Assembly (NCBI GenBank): GCA_013398015.1
Contig: VZRR01009804.1
Coordinates: 1-64,000 of the forward strand
Direction of reading: 5' to 3'
Source: Oreocharis arfaki
Taxonomy: Eukaryota; Chordata; Aves; Passeriformes; Paramythiidae
Length of the DNA: 64,000 bases
A program made the translations under genes and the position numbers. The notes beneath the pieces were generated by a model that saw only the letters and a program-made list of their open reading frames with translations, did no database searches and was not told the DNA's origin. Below are positions 1 to 10,260 of the stretch, one piece after another. Each line of letters opens with the position of its first letter. Position 1 is the first letter of the stretch.

Positions 1-26
1 GCCGCCCCCCGCCCCCCGCCCCCCGC
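1..26. repeat. C-rich simple repeat at window edge, (CCCCCCG)n
   Basis: Three runs of six C separated by single G residues, cut off by the window start. The minus strand has three G6 tracts with one-base spacers and could form a G-quadruplex, especially if the array continues upstream. No gene is visible beside it. Confidence 0.8.
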
Positions 27-1105
27 ACTGGCCCTTGAAGCAGCTCCACAAATCAGACATTATCATCATTGGGATAAATGATGTAAGGAAGAAAAGGGAC
101 ACAACAGTCTGTGGCAAAGTTACCATCAGGCTCTGCCTCCCAAATTGGCTCAGAGAAATTAGCAGGAAGGAAGGAAGGATCAGACAAAATGATAAACCCG
201 CTTACCTGCTCATTAATTTAATCTCTTCTTTTTTCCTCTCCTCTTCCAGCCTTGTGGTTTCTGTAACTGTAGTGAACAGCAAAGTCCTAGATGAAAGAGA
301 GACGACGTCTGGAAGCACAAAGATTAAAGGAGAGTTTTTAGGATTAGCCTTTGATTATTATTTTTTTTTTTTTTTTGTCTTTGGGTTGTGGTGATTACTG
401 CTGCTCCTCTCTGAGCAATCCTTCTGGGTGCATCTGAGGGAGCACACGGGCTCTCCAGCAAGTTCTGGGTGTTCTTCTGAGGACACAGCAGCAAATGTGC
501 ATCAGCCCCTTCTCCCTTTCCCCCCACCACAGCTGGAAGTGCTCCCCTTGGGCAGGCGATCCTGCTGGGAGTTTGCAGGGATGGCAAAGGCATTCCTAAA
601 TTAGTCACGCTTGGATTTATGAAGCAGGACCTGGCTGGGGATGGCAGGAGAGCCCGGCCCAGCCAGGCAGCAGCCACGGGGCAGGAGGGCTCCTTCCTTC
701 AGCACTGGAATGTTCCTTCATTTGAAACAGCTTTTTGCCATTGAATTGGGCTTTTGAGTCCCATCTGGAAACCAGGCCGAGCCCCAGACGGAGGGCTCGG
801 GTTCTGGAGATGGAGAACCAGCGCAAACTGTGAGGTGCCAGTGCCAGTGGATGCTGTGCCCCAGCAAGGCACAGGCAAGATGAGGAAGAGAGACCTGCAC
901 AGATCCACAGTGGCCAGGCAAAGCCAAGCACCACCAACAATCAGCTTTTGTTCAGTCAACATCCTTGGAGAGTTTCCAAAGCCAGCACCAGAACAAATGA
1001 ATGAAGCAGCAAACCCTGGAGAATTTCCTTCTTGAGAAAGCAAACTATTTCCTTGCTGAGGAAAACAACTGGAGGCCATTGCTGGGAGCCTGGAGCACCA
1101 CGGGC
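27..1105. other. Noncoding spacer, no gene
   Basis: A moderately AT-rich stretch (about 45-360) ends in a pure run of 16 T at 361-376. A GC-rich stretch follows. The open frames are short, and those spanning the T-run translate to homopolymer Phe or Lys, so they are not coding. A T-run this long on the + strand could be the A-tail of a minus-strand retrocopy, but I do not recognise any sequence beside it as a retroelement. Confidence 0.6.
361..376. repeat. Poly-T tract, T16
   Basis: Sixteen consecutive T residues following ttgattatta. A mononucleotide microsatellite, likely length-polymorphic. Confidence 0.9.
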
Positions 1106-1182
1106 CCAGCTCAGCTCAGCTCAGCTCAGCTCAGCTCAGCTCAGCTCAGCTCAGCTCAGCTCGGCTCAGCTTGGCTCAGCTC
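1106..1182. repeat. CTCAG pentanucleotide microsatellite
   Basis: Ten perfect TCAGC units at 1111-1160 are followed by four degenerating units (TCGGC, TCAGC, TTGGC, TCAGC). Each unit contains AGCT, so the array is rich in self-complementary steps. The unit length, lack of spacers and decay at one end mark it as a slippage microsatellite. Confidence 0.95.
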
Positions 1183-1780
1183 CTGTGTCCCCGTCGTGCT
1201 CCTGCTCCGCGATGCAGCGGGAGCGCGGCGCTGGATCGATGGAGCACCGAGACGCAGAGGAGGCTGTGCCGGGCTCGGAATGTGATTTATGATCTCACAG
1301 CCGGGCTCAAGTGCTGCGGTTGGGCTCTGGCTGTGCTGGCGCTCGGTGAGCAGCCTCCAATTAAGTGACCCCCCAGGTCTCCCTATTGATTTTGGGGGGA
1401 AGGTGTACTTTTCTCATTACGCCTTTGGCAGCAGCGCCAGCAGGGCTGCGGCGGGAGGCCCTGGCGGGGGAGCAGCTCTGGAGTGCAGTTCAGGGGTCTC
1501 TGGTGGCCTGGCAGGGCGAGGGGTGCACACAGGATGCTCACCAGGCATCCCCCTGCTCTCCCAGGGCTGGGCCAGATGGGCACCGATGGGTTCCAGTCCC
1601 CCTTCACCACCCTCACTGCTGCTCGCAGTGTCCCCGGCTGCTCAGGGCCGAGCCAGGCTGTGGTGTCACCTCTGCTGCCACGACAAGTCCCCCACTTTGA
1701 GCCTGGGAGTAAAAAGTTCATTTCTCAAGCACTGCTGCCTCCCTCTCACTCATTAAACAAAGGAGGGGGAAGAGCCTGAG
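1183..1780. other. GC-rich noncoding spacer
   Basis: GC-rich sequence with several overlapping open frames in both directions, none resembling a known protein. A small AT patch (1270-1400) sits inside it. No RNA gene or mobile element is recognised. Confidence 0.5.
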
Positions 1781-1965
1781 AAGACAGAGTTCCTAAATTA
1801 ATCAGCACAGTTTCCTAACGAATGCCCTTCATGTTTTACATAATAATATAAAGCTTTTCTCGGAGACAAGAGCCTCCTACATCAAAGATCTCTCTCTCCC
1901 ACTCTGAACTTTTGAGCCCTTCTCCTTGGAATTAATGTGGAAAGACCTAAATAGAGTTTGAGAGC
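1781..1965. promoter_or_regulatory. Candidate AT-rich regulatory island
   Basis: AT-rich patch between GC-rich flanks with an ATTAAT core near 1799 and an A/T run around 1840-1855. It matches the island pattern seen through the window. Regulatory function is inferred from composition only. Confidence 0.3.
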
Positions 1966-2451
1966 AGCTCGAGAGCACATCTGGAGCAAGGAGCAGGGCT
2001 GACCCTGCTCAGCAGGCGCCTTCCTTTGGCTGTGTGTGCTCACAGAGAGAGGGGGAATTGCTGGAGCAGCCACGGTGACCAGGGACGGGGAGCTCTGTGT
2101 CCCTCTGAGCTGGCTGAGAGAGGTGGCTCAGAGAAGGGGGTTTAATTTGATTCTGCAATCTCCAAGCCTGTGCCAGGGTGCTCTGCACCACGGACTGTGC
2201 AAACACAGCGGGCCTGGCTCCAGTGCCCATATTTACGCTGCTCCCAGGCCAGCCTGGAATGCTTCGGGAGCTTAATGCAGGGTAATGCCAGAGGGCAGAT
2301 GATGAAGGGCATCCACAGCAGCCCTGCCAGCCCTTCCTTAGCTGCTGCAGGTACAAAGCTTTGCAGTGAATCTGACATTTCCCCTCGGAGGAGCACGTGC
2401 AGGGCTCAGGAGGGCTGAGACAGCGATGGCAACAGCTCAGGAGCAAGATCT
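1966..2451. other. Noncoding spacer, no gene
   Basis: GC-rich, with no recognisable gene or repeat. It contains a half RFX-like site (GCGATGGCAAC, 2423-2433) just before the CR1 fragment. Confidence 0.45.
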
Positions 2452-2546
2452 CCATGGTTTAGTGGAGATGGTGCTGTTTGGTCAGAGGCTGGACTCGATG
2501 ACCTTGGAGGTCTTTTACAACCTTAATGGTTCTGTGGCTCTGTGAC
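2452..2546 (+). mobile_element. CR1 LINE 3' end fragment
   Basis: From 'ccatggtttagtgg' through 'ggctggactcgatgacc' and 'ggaggtcttttacaacc' to an octamer-type tail (ttctgtgg, ctctgtga). This is the avian CR1 3' untranslated end in sense orientation, about 95 bp, with no ORF2 sequence. It is severely 5'-truncated, as usual for CR1, and diverged, so it is an old immobile copy. Confidence 0.9.
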
Positions 2547-2740
2547 CTCTCCAGCCGAGACGAAGACTCCCTCTCCTTCCCCTTCTTCCTTCTCAACATG
2601 TGGCATCCTCTGGGAGAGCCTGGCCAGCGCCAGCTCCTGGGGACCGTGGCTGTGCTGAGCTCCTGAGCCCACTCTGCCCCATGCCGGGATCTCTGTGCCT
2701 CGTTCCGGCCGGATGAGCTCCGCCACTGCTGCTCTCAGCT
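2547..2740. other. GC-rich spacer
   Basis: Short GC-rich stretch between the CR1 copy and the next AT-rich island. No feature seen. Confidence 0.4.
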
Positions 2741-2995
2741 CTCTGCAAAATGCAAATTGCTGCGCTTGACCTCCCTGGGATAACGAGGGGAAACCTCCCC
2801 TAATTAGCACTGCAGTCTGTGGGTGAGAGAAACCAAATGTTGACTGTAGAGCGGCTGCACTTACTGTAAATTCCAACATATGCTGTGGAAAAACGCCGCC
2901 CAAATAAGGCTTGGGAAGCACGGGGTGTTTAAATAATAATGAACACTCACTGCTGTTTATTGCTGAACACCACACAATCAAGGCAAAGCTGCGGT
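2741..2995. promoter_or_regulatory. Candidate regulatory island with POU octamer
   Basis: Contains an exact octamer ATGCAAAT (2750-2757), a TAATTA homeodomain core (2801-2806), and AT-rich runs with 'taaataataatgaac' near 2930-2943. The two motif types within 60 bp resemble neural or developmental enhancers that combine POU and homeodomain sites. Function is inferred. Confidence 0.35.
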
Positions 2996-3229
2996 GCTGC
3001 GTCCTCCTCCCTGCCAGGACGCCGTGAAGGGCCAGCGGCGGAGGCAGGGAATCCCCGGGACACAGAGAGGCTGCAGCAGGAATTCCAGGGCTGTGCGCAG
3101 GATTTACAGGCATTAGAGACAAGACCCGTGGTGTCCTTTGAGGGGACCCTGCGGGACGGCTGCAGCAAGGACTTGCAGCTGGTGAGGTATTCTCCAGCGC
3201 TTAGAGGGTTCTGCTGGTCACTTGCAGTA

Positions 3230-3380
3230 GTCCAAAGCATATAAAATATTTATTTGCTCCTAATTAGGCGTAATTACCACTTAACCTGGAGGAGGGATGT
3301 ACCCAGCGTGCCCGGCAGCTCGATACACTTGCAGCTGAACAGCCTCCACCGCAGATAATTAAAAGAGAAGGGCTCCTGCC
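3230..3380. promoter_or_regulatory. Candidate island with phased TAATTA pair
   Basis: Two TAATTA cores at 3261-3266 and 3271-3276, exactly one helical turn apart, follow an A/T run (3238-3255). 'ataattaaaag' lies at 3355-3365. Flanks are GC-rich. Confidence 0.35.
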
Positions 3381-3474
3381 TGCCTGGCCTCGGCAGCCGA
3401 GTGTTTGTTTTAGTGAGGGGAGCCTTGTGTGCCTGAGCTCATCCCAGAGCTGCTGGCTCCTCTCAACGGCGCCC

Positions 3475-3800
3475 GAAAGCCAAACTGGCCTCATCTCGCC
3501 TGCAATTTCCATGTGATTATTCCCTCCTCTTCTCGGTAATTCAGCTCCGGCTCGGGCTGTCCTTCCCTCGCCCGTTTCCACCCTCCAAGGAGACCTGTCC
3601 ACCTGGCTCCTCCCCGTGGGATCGGGCTCATGGCTGCTCCTCGCCCACTCCTGGCCCCATCCCTCTGCTGCTCCTTGGAGAGCTGGGAGGATGAGAACAA
3701 ATTGTTTATAAGGTGCCCAATTGACATTTCTTCAATCAGAATCATGTCAGGAAAAAGAAACAGGCTCACTCACACGGCCATCGCTTCCCTGCCATCGCTG
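3475..3800. promoter_or_regulatory. Candidate AT-rich island
   Basis: Includes 'gtgattattccc' and 'ggtaattcagc' (3512-3545) and a second AT patch at 3695-3760 with 'caattgacatttcttcaatcag'-type homeodomain or CCAAT-like sequence. A 75-codon open frame here (3630-3857) has no family resemblance and is not called. Confidence 0.3.
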
Positions 3801-4419
3801 TGTCCTGCACAGTCCTACCAGGGATCGCTTCTCCTGTCCATGTTGAGCTCTGCCTGAGCCCCAGCTCCAAAGGGGCAGCAGGATCACCCACGCTGCTCCC
3901 TCCTCCATCCCCCCTCCTCAATGACAACAGCAACAGCCGCCTGAGTTTCAAGGACTTCAACATGTTTGGGCAGAGCTGTGCAAAACCCACTCATTTAGAC
4001 CAACGTGAGCGCACAGCAGCTCCGGGAAACTGCTGCTCCCTCCCTGCGGCAACGGGGTCACAGCAGCCTGCTGAGAGCCCGGCTCAACCAGCTCCTGGGC
4101 ACGTGGCAGCGGCTGTGCCACCACATTCCAGCCCTGTGCCCACGCCAGATGCCAGTCTCCTCCCCTGGGATGTCACACAGGGCAGAGGATGCAGATCTGC
4201 ACCCGGAGGAGCATCACGTCCTCGCTGAACCCTCGCCCCGGGACAGCCGGAGCTGCCGGCGCAGCCCTGCAGGACAGACCCAGCCACCAGCTCATTCCAG
4301 GACCAGCTGCTGCCGACAGACAAAGGGTTTTCAACCTTGCTGGACCCAATAAACAGCTGTTCTTCCCCGCTCCCAGCCATCAATCACAGCTGACAGCCTT
4401 CCCCCCATGGTCAAAAGTG
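3801..4419. other. GC-rich noncoding spacer
   Basis: Only low-complexity open frames on both strands. No repeat, RNA gene or exon recognised. Confidence 0.5.
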
Positions 4420-5160
4420 TGCTTTCCACCTTAATTCCTTAGAAGGGCTTTTTCACCAGTTGGAAACTCATAAATACCACTTTGCAAGCCCAGGTAGAGC
4501 TAATGATGGATGGCTGCTTCACAGATATGCCAGAGGCTGTGACCTAATTGTCACCGAAATACTTCCTGATTAACTAATAGATAAAACCCAATTAAAACTT
4601 CTGCTCTTCCCAAAGTCCCTGGCATCTACTATTTCTTCCCTTCTCAAACTCTGTCTTAAATTAGATCCAGTCTGGCTGCAGTGTTCTGAACAGATGAGGA
4701 TTCTCTGTCCACCACCTTCCCTGCGGCCATGGGGGCTTTCATAGGAGCTCCAGTGGGTCCAAAGAGGGATTTGCAGCCAGTCACAGGTGTAAAATCCCTC
4801 GGGAGAGATCCTAGAAACTAGAGGATAGTGACAGCAGGAAGGGTACACTTTATTCCCCCTATTTTACTGGTTCCTTCCTCCACTGAATAGAACCACTGCA
4901 TAGAAAAGCTGCTTTAGCACATTTGCTTTGATGTGCAACAAGTTAATTACTGCAATAGGTTCATCCTTCTCCCCCAGTATTGAATTGTGTAGAACATCCA
5001 TATAAATTGTCATGGAGTTCCTCATTTTGACTCCATTTATTCTTTAAGCAGCCCTAGCAAGAGTGTGCCTGCAGAAGGATTTGTTCCAAATCCCATGTAC
5101 CGGGTGTATCCACATTTATTTGCTCTCCTGATACTCCTCTCAATCTGCCTTTGGAGGGAG
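4420..5160. promoter_or_regulatory. Long AT-rich candidate regulatory island
   Basis: At about 740 bp, this is the longest AT-rich block in the first 10 kb. It has many ATTA-type cores ('ctaattgtc' 4542-4550, 'gattaactaatag' 4569-4581, 'ccaattaaa' 4589-4597, 'gttaattactgc' 4942-4953). Open frames are sparse despite its length, so it is not an exon. Enhancer or matrix-attachment function is possible but unproven. Confidence 0.4.
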
Positions 5161-5329
5161 GGGGCTCGTGGATGCCTCATCCTGCAACTGCTGGGCTAGG
5201 GAGCAATTCCAGGGAGCGCGAGGCTCCAAAGCCCCCCCGGCTCCTGGCCTGGGAACCCTCTCGAGCTGCAAAGGAAACTCAACCCCTCATCTGCTGTTTT
5301 CAGCAGTAACCCCTCTGCCCAGGGGGTGG

Positions 5330-5885
5330 ATCCTCGCTCCGGTTCAGCAGCCGGAGCAGAGCCGCACCCCCGTGTCCAGGCAGCCCCGGGCGCACCCAGC
5401 GCTGCCCTGGAAGGCTCCGACCCCAGCCCGGGACCCCCGCACCCCTCCCGAGGAAGAGCGGGGAGCCCCACCCGCACACTGCCGAGGCCGGGACACTAAA
5501 CCGTCACATTTCCCCCAATTTCCTGCTCTCGATCCAGCTCCACAGGCAGGATCAGCTTGACCGGGCTCACCGCAGCGGTGTGACCTCGGCAGCGCCGCTC
5601 CCGCGGTGGCACCGCAGGGGAAAATCGGGAGGAAAATGCCGGAGCAGGGAAGCTCTGAGGCTGCCGGGCAGCGGCTGCACATCAGCGCCGTGCGAGCCCC
5701 GCTGACCTTCCCGGCAGCGCCGCAGGAGCCGGGGGCCGAGCCTCGCCCTTGCGCTGCTCTCGGTGCCAAATGAGCCGCGGGCTCCCGGCAGGTCCCGCAC
5801 CGCGGGCTGCGGCTGCCAGGCACCGGCTCCCGCCGGCAGCCCCGCTCTGCCCCAGCCCGGCTCGGCGGCGCGGCCAGCGAGGCTG
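5330..5885. promoter_or_regulatory. CpG island, possible promoter
   Basis: Dense in CpG over about 550 bp (e.g. cagcgccgctcccgcggtgg, 5590-5609), with an AT dip near 5500-5530. This is the strongest CpG-island-like block in the window. A 192-codon minus-strand frame (5344-5922) overlaps it but is Ala/Gly/Arg/Ser-rich and matches no family, as expected from GC-rich DNA. It could be the promoter of an unannotated gene or noncoding RNA. No TATA box or initiator is obvious. Confidence 0.5.
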
Positions 5886-6080
5886 TTTGCTGCTTTACAC
5901 AGGCTATCATGTGCTGTGCCACAGCGGGGGACCGAAAATGACTTTATAGTTATTGTTCCTCAAATTGGACACCCCCTTGGAGCTTAGATAATATGAGATG
6001 AAACAGCCTGCGGGAGGCTGCAGTCAAGTGGAACAGTGATGGAGGCTTTTTTTCCCCTTCCCAAGAAGAAACATTCCACC
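5886..6080. promoter_or_regulatory. Candidate AT-rich island beside CpG island
   Basis: AT-rich run ('actttatagttattgttcc' at 5941-5959, 'ttagataatatgagatg' near 5984-6000) directly next to the CpG-dense block. The step from CpG-rich to AT-rich resembles a promoter-proximal enhancer arrangement. This is inference. Confidence 0.3.
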
Positions 6081-7079
6081 TATTTACTTCTCCAGCACCC
6101 CTCCTCCCTGCCAGCCTGTTGAGCACAGCCACACCTGGCAGCGCCAGGAAACTGGGATAATATCCCGCGCATCTTCCAGGGAGGAAGGCATCCCACACGC
6201 TGGGACCGGGGAATGACAGGGAGCCCTGCAGAGGGACGGCGAGGGCGAGCGAGGCTGCCGCAGCTCCTCACTCCATTTCCCGGGGAAGCGGGGCGTGCGA
6301 GGGAACGCTATTACCGGCACAGCAGAGCCATCATCTCGTGTCATTTGGCTTCACAGAGCCAGGGTAGCCATGCGAGGGGTGCAGCAGGGAGATGCTGGAG
6401 GGAGCGGGGAGGAGGCTGCGAGGTGAGAGTGCAGGGAAGAGGCAGAAATAATGAGGGATTCAGGGGAGGAGGATGTCAGGGCTTACAGCCGGGCACAAGG
6501 AAGGCGGCTTGTTATAGAGAAAGGGGGAGCAGAGGCCTGGAAAAGAAAGGAAAGAGCATCCAAGAGCAAAGAAGTTCACAGAAGGCTGCGTGCCTCTGAC
6601 AGGGAGGGAGCAGGGAGGCACAGGAGAGGGACGGGCCTGGCTGGAGATGCTCAGCCTGGAAAAGAGAGCTGGGGACGGGCAGGAGGGGACAGCAGCATGG
6701 CGGGAAGCACTGGGAGTTTGTAAGGATCCCAAGCCTCCAGGCACATGCCCTAAAATCACAGAGTGGAAGAAAGACATAAGAACATAATTCCAAGAGTGGC
6801 GTTTCATAGGTTTCCCGAGAGGCTGGGCACTGGGGGGTGACATTCCTGCCTGGCAGGGAACAGTTCTGGGAGGCCCACACGAGCACAGACATCTGAGCAT
6901 GTCCATCACTCCCTTTCTTGCAGGGCACAGGGAATTTTTTGTATTTTACAGGCACACTGGAAGTCAGGAAGAGCGACCAGCTGCTCCTGACTGCTCTCTG
7001 CTCCTGCAGCCCTGCGAGGGGAACGGGTGGTGATGGAGGCAGCAGAGGGAGAGCTCCAGCTCTGTTTGCCTTTTTCACA
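6081..7079. other. Noncoding spacer with purine-rich stretch
   Basis: A long G/A-rich region (6380-6700) gives open frames rich in Arg, Glu and Gly that are compositional artefacts. Around 6752-6780, 'aaaatcacagagtgg...gaaagacat' faintly resembles an inverted CR1 3' end, but too little is preserved to call it. Confidence 0.45.
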
Positions 7080-7530
7080 GCAGATCTGATGATTTAAATT
7101 AGGTCTCGATTCTTGTTTAAATTATAGTTTACTGTTCTGCGCCCCGCTCAGAAGTGAATTACCTTAAGCAGCAGTATTAATAACACGGTTATAATTAAGC
7201 TTCATTACTGTAGGCAGTTTGCTGAAACAAATTGCTGCTTCATTATTATTATGGCACCTTTGGTAAAAAGACATTTCCCCAGAATGCGACCTTGATGCTT
7301 TATATAGCAAAAGCCAGGAGATGATAGAGATGTAAGGATGAATTAGCATCTTTTACTTTCTAGATCAAGCTCATTAAAAGGAAAGCAACTCAAGTCAAAA
7401 CCAAGCAGCCTTGATGGAAATTTTAATCGGAGTGAAATGGGTAATGAATAGGTTTGAACTTTCCCTGACATTTTTATGGCCGTGCTTTATTTGTATTATG
7501 CTGCTGCTCAAACATAAATAAATAAAGCAG
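7080..7530. promoter_or_regulatory. Strong AT-rich candidate enhancer island
   Basis: About 450 bp of continuous AT-rich sequence between GC-rich flanks. It has TAATTA at 7192-7197 in 'ttataattaagcttcatta', 'atttaaattagg' near 7091-7102, CATTATTATTATGG at 7241-7254, and 'tcattaaaagg' near 7371. Multiple homeodomain-type cores are spread over the whole block. Coding potential is nil (no long frame). Confidence 0.45.
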
Positions 7531-9160
7531 GGGCAGGGTCGAGGGTGGACAGGGGAGCTACTGCAGAGCCTGCACTGAGCTGCTCCTGCTGCCACCAGCA
7601 CCGTGTCCCTGCTGGAGCAATGCTGCTGGTGGGAGGTGCAGGTTGCAAATCCACTTCCCCATCCCTGCTGACCGTCTGCCAAGGTGCACAAGTCCCCGAG
7701 AGCAAACAGCTCCTGGGCAGAGGAGGGCTGGCTCTGCCATGGGTGCAGAGCTCTTGTCACCCTGTGGCACCCAGGAGCCCCCAGCCAAACGCAGGGACCC
7801 CCAGGAGAGCTGCTGCACCAACCTCCCACCATCCATCACAACTCAAAGCATTAATTCCTGCACTGTAAGCGCTCAGCAGCTAAAACAAGACATTACTGAG
7901 GGATGCAAATGGATATTTAGAGTCTAGAAAAGTAAAGGCAAAGCAGTTTTGGAGGAGATGAGATTAAGAGAGCACAGAGAGGAAACATCAGCGTCAGTAC
8001 ATCAGAGGGGTGGCTGGAGGAGGGGGGCACCCCCCGGGCAGAAGCACCCCTGAAGCACATTCAGAGCTGGGGGTGTTGCTCAGCTCAGCCAAAGGAGGAG
8101 AGGAGAGAAGTTGGACTAAAACCCTGAACTTTTCTGATTGTTCCTGCACCCAAAAGAGGGCCCTTGGCCCAGCAATTGTGGCCTTCCAGTACCGCAAGGG
8201 AGACTGCGAGAAAGTGGGAGAGAGACTTTTTACAAGTGCCTGCAGAGACAGAGCGAGGGGAATGACTGCAAGCTGAAAGAGAGGGAGCCCATTCTTTGCC
8301 CAACACCCCCTGCACGCTGAGGTGATGCCCGTGAAGTGTTGGCTCTGCCCTGTGCCCTGCAGCTCTGGCATTTTGCATCCACAAAGGCTCTTTCACGGCT
8401 AAGGATAAACAAAAAACACCCAGAAACCTCACCCCAAAAACCATCAGCCACCCCTGGACACCTTGTCACAGCTGCCCTGGCAGCACCTGCATCAGCTGGG
8501 GCTGGTACCCAGGGGGCAGCCACAGGGCTGGGACGTGCTGGTGGCAGTGGCACGGGGCACACGCCGTGTGGGACCTGGGAGAGCGCAGAGCCCAGCGCTA
8601 ACGACCCTTCAGAGCCGCCACTGCTCCCCCCCGAGCAGCCCCGGTGAGCGACTGCTCGCGTGCAATTAAACCCCGCTCTCCAAAGGTCACCGGGAACAAT
8701 CTCCCTGCCCGCTGTTAAACGGGGCATTTCCTGGCACTCGCCCTGACCTTTCGGATGACAGGAGGCAGCGCTGGCTCTGCCGAGCCCCCAGCCTGCTCAC
8801 ACCGGGCCCGGCTGTGCTGGGCGTGCAGGGGCGAGGGCAGCATCACCCGGAGGGGGCCCAGACCCCCGGGGTCAGTGCCACACCCTAAATGCTTCAGTGC
8901 ACCTGAAGTTTCCCCTTCAAACACACAGAGCAGCATCCCCAAGGCAGCTGGGATCCTCCTGGCCCTGCTTTTGTACCAGTCTGCCCAGTCCTGCAGCAAC
9001 AACAGTGTGGGATCCTCTGGTGTGGGTGCCAAGCAGTCCTCAAAAAGCAGATTTGAGTCCCCACGATCTCCTGGGACACTCTCAGCATCCCAAGCTGACA
9101 GTTCAGTGTTACATAAGAACCGCCCTCTCCGGAACTGCATCCGAAACCGCTCCCCTCCCC
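7531..9160. other. GC-rich noncoding spacer
   Basis: No gene, RNA or repeat recognised. A small AT-rich patch at about 7840-7960 holds an exact POU octamer ATGCAAAT (7903-7910). The 8580-8880 part is CpG-moderate. Open frames of up to 165 codons have no family features. Confidence 0.45.
7903..7910 (+). promoter_or_regulatory. POU octamer ATGCAAAT
   Basis: Exact octamer followed by 'ggatattt'. One of seven exact copies found by eye on both strands of the window. Confidence 0.35.
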
Positions 9161-9182
9161 ACACGTGTGTGTACACACACAC
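9161..9182. repeat. Alternating CA/GT palindromic microsatellite
   Basis: Contains a 16-bp perfect palindrome GTGTGTGTACACACAC at 9165-9180 in an alternating purine-pyrimidine tract, which could adopt Z-DNA or a cruciform. An E-box CACGTG lies at its left end (9162-9167). Confidence 0.75.
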
Positions 9183-9375
9183 TCATTAAACAAATGCTGG
9201 CTATCAATTTCTCTGAGTGCTCCCTCTGATAATAGCTGTATTTATCATTTAGCATCTCTGGAAGCGGTTCAAGTTTAAAATCTATTATGGGTATTATGAT
9301 ATTTAATAACTGTGGTTTATTTTTAAATGCAATGAAAAATAAAGATAAGGAGATGTGTTTTAAAGCCCCCTCCTG
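9183..9375. promoter_or_regulatory. Candidate AT-rich regulatory island
   Basis: AT-rich with 'tttatcatttagc' (9240-9252) and 'tattatgatatttaataac' (9292-9310), followed by 'gcaatgaaaaataaagataagg' near 9329-9350, which includes a GATA-type AGATAAG. Between GC-rich flanks; no frame of note. Confidence 0.35.
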
Positions 9376-9910
9376 GGTTCTGAATCTGTCTCTGTCACCA
9401 GCACGCTGGGTGACCTTGGAGAGGTCGCTGATTCACTCCAAGCTGGAGCTTCTGGATTGTAAAATGGGGATAATCACAGGATCTGCTGCCTGGGGTGGGT
9501 GTGAAGCCTCTTCTTAATTAATGTTCACCCAGTGATTTCAGCCCCCAGGATGGAACAGGTGAGCTCTGGCTGTGGGGGGCAGCTGGGCCCCTCTGACGTG
9601 CCACAGCCAGTGCCAGGATGGGTGCCATGCCATGGGGTGCACTGGGAGAGGGGATGAGGGAGTGATGGGACCAGGGTGGGGCAGGGCTGTGCTGCACATC
9701 CCCGTGCTCTCACCAGCCCTTGCTGGCTGTGCCCGACCACGAGAACATCCCCCCTAAATCACCTCCTGGACTGCCCGGACAGAGCCCGAGCTCCCCTGAG
9801 CTGGTGGGATATGGACAGGCAGCCCCTGGATGGTGGGAACAGAGCATGTGGGCTCCAAAGCAGCCCAATGCTCCCTCCTGAGCCTGCAAGGGGCTCCAAG
9901 CTCCCCTGCC
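9376..9910. other. Noncoding spacer
   Basis: GC-rich apart from a short AT patch near 9510-9535 ('cttaattaatgttc'). No gene or repeat seen. Confidence 0.45.
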
Positions 9911-10260
9911 ATCCGTCACTATTATTTAGTTTAATTAATTAATTATTATTAGCAACGCCCCTTTCTGCCGACTGCCCCAGTCCAGCAGCCTCACACCCTC
10001 CCAGTGCAGAGAGGACAAACAATTTGCACCCCTTAATTACATTTACAGCAATCTCCCCCGAAGTCAGCCTGTGAGAGACGGTGACTGCGCGGTCCTGGAG
10101 CAAATCAGCGCTGGTGATGAAAGAGCCCATTCCAGTTAAGCAAATTATGAGGAGGCGGGCGATGTCCTCAGTATAATAATTCCATGTGAATTATTTATAC
10201 GGAGTCTGCAATTACACTGAGCAAAACAGTGCATAAAGCACACTTAATTATCCAACCACC
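9911..10260. promoter_or_regulatory. Homeodomain-rich candidate island with inverted repeat
   Basis: Starts with a tandem TTAATTAATTAATTA run (9931-9945). It also holds 'cttaattacatttacagc' (10032-10049) and an inverted repeat at 10171-10200, and ends with 'cacttaattatcc' (10240-10252). The density of TAAT cores is among the highest in the window. Confidence 0.45.
10171..10200. repeat. AT-rich inverted repeat with 5-nt loop
   Basis: Left arm GTATAATAATTC (10171-10182), loop CATGT, right arm GAATTATTTATAC (10188-10200). The arms are complementary except for one extra base in the right arm. It may act as a paired homeodomain site rather than an RNA hairpin. Confidence 0.7.

Noticed and set aside
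361..376. Poly-A tail of a processed pseudogene on the minus strand
   Set aside because: No recognisable retrocopied gene sequence adjacent to the T-run.
1106..1182. Possible CRISPR-like array
   Set aside because: Five-base units with no spacers in a vertebrate-like genome: a microsatellite.
5344..5922. 192-codon minus-strand frame in the CpG island
   Set aside because: Ala/Gly/Arg/Ser-rich translation of CpG-dense DNA with no domain; better explained by composition.
6752..6780. Possible inverted CR1 3' tail
   Set aside because: Only about 30 bp of weak similarity, with no following match to the 'catctagtccaacc' region.
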